Below are positions 42,070 to 42,191 of a stretch of 42,191 nucleotides of DNA, in pieces. How positions within the stretch are numbered: position 1 is the first letter of the stretch; every line of letters begins with the position of its first letter. The notes under the pieces are model-generated. The model was not told the DNA's origin, did not search any database, and saw nothing but the letters and a program-made list of their open reading frames with translations. A program made the position numbers and the translations under genes. The DNA comes from Vulcanimicrobiota bacterium (lineage in GTDB: Bacteria > Vulcanimicrobiota > Vulcanimicrobiia > Vulcanimicrobiales > Vulcanimicrobiaceae). Location: positions 1 to 42,191 of the forward strand of contig JAFAXS010000072.1 in assembly GCA_019240755.1 (NCBI GenBank), read 5' to 3'.

Positions 42070-42191
42070 CTATTGTCGTGAGCCATTTGTGGGCCATTCG
42101 CGTCCCAAGGCGGCAGCATCGTCCGTCGCTAAAGCTGCACGATAAGTAGAGCGAACGCCAACTGCCTTAACAAAGGGGCGGCGAGGGGACT
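42070..42191 (-). CDS. Possible C-terminus of a recombinase/integrase (cut by window edge)
   Basis: A frame open to the right edge ends at TAG 42072-42070, about 39 codons. The last residues (ALATDDAAALGREWPTNGSRQ, minus the final two) loosely resemble the Asp-Ala-x-Leu-Gly/Trp-Pro-Thr-Asn-Gly tails of tyrosine recombinases, which I recall but cannot check. The distance of about 110 nt to the tRNA fragment fits int next to att. Forty open codons can occur by chance, so this is weak. Confidence 0.25.
   Translation of the reverse strand, partial: SPRRPFVKAVGVRSTYRAALATDDAAALGREWPTNGSRQ

Noticed and set aside
41936-42191. tmRNA (ssrA) on the minus strand with its 3' end at 41936
   Set aside because: The 3' end looks right (TTCGACT, CCA), but the T-stem 5' half does not pair and no tag reading frame ending in Leu-Ala-Ala-stop is visible. 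An att-like fragment fits better; a longer sequence would settle it.

Overview
The window is about 42.2 kb of GC-rich, gene-dense bacterial chromosome. Start codons are mixed (ATG, GTG, TTG and probably CTG), and many neighbouring genes overlap by 1 or 4 bases (GTGA, ATGA, TTGA, TAATG), so translation is probably coupled along long operons. The gene set suggests a diderm bacterium: an RND efflux pump with its fusion protein, many secreted lipoproteins, and an L31-RF1-PrmC-PyrG block. The many lipoprotein beta-propellers and a copper-amine-oxidase-N-like secreted protein remind me of Candidatus Eremiobacterota (WPS-2). That is recall, not a search, and should be held loosely.

Layout. 1-3194: three minus-strand genes for secreted or surface proteins (a proline-rich exported protein cut by the left edge, a right-handed beta-helix protein, a propeller lipoprotein). 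3341-10462: rpmE, prfA, prmC and pyrG, then two glycosyltransferases and a secreted protein overlapping in series. 10462-15623: a HIT protein, S21, YqeY, NfeD, FloA, a small membrane protein, PhoH and YbeY. 15601-21804: a DgkA-PAP2 fusion, a CBS/DUF21 membrane protein, recO, ruvX, mltG, a DUF1292 protein, a glycolipid glycosyltransferase and a DoxX protein. 21891-23966: two tandem propeller lipoproteins. 24022-25345: four tRNA genes with a lipoprotein and a small zinc-knuckle-like protein between them. 25346-27679: an SDR dehydrogenase and a GH130-like enzyme, divergent from tadA, then tRNA-Ser(CGA). 27708-34388: a two-component system divergent from an RND efflux operon. 34330-38465: a hypothetical protein, an M20 amidohydrolase, an SRPBCC protein, an FmdB-type zinc ribbon under a CIRCE element, and aroA. 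38569-40568: a tailed HU protein and a kelch lipoprotein with a clear terminator. 40803-42191: a small exported protein, then an accessory-looking end with a DUF4760-like membrane protein, an orphan tRNA 3'-end fragment and possibly the tail of an integrase.

Most of the window is housekeeping: translation, CTP synthesis, cell-wall turnover, recombination and tRNA supply and editing. The most unusual signals are: (1) a perfect-dyad CIRCE (HrcA operator) built into the promoter of the FmdB-type gene, with a predicted leaderless transcript; (2) extended -10 boxes exactly 9 nt before the starts of rpmE and the CBS gene; (3) two genes whose conserved N-termini can only start at CTG; (4) a kinase-phosphatase (DgkA-PAP2) fusion; (5) an orphan CCA-bearing tRNA 3' end at the right edge, probably an integration site; (6) a palindrome between the two-component system and the efflux operon. 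I did not find a CRISPR array, an insertion sequence, or a complete novel defence or biosynthetic system.
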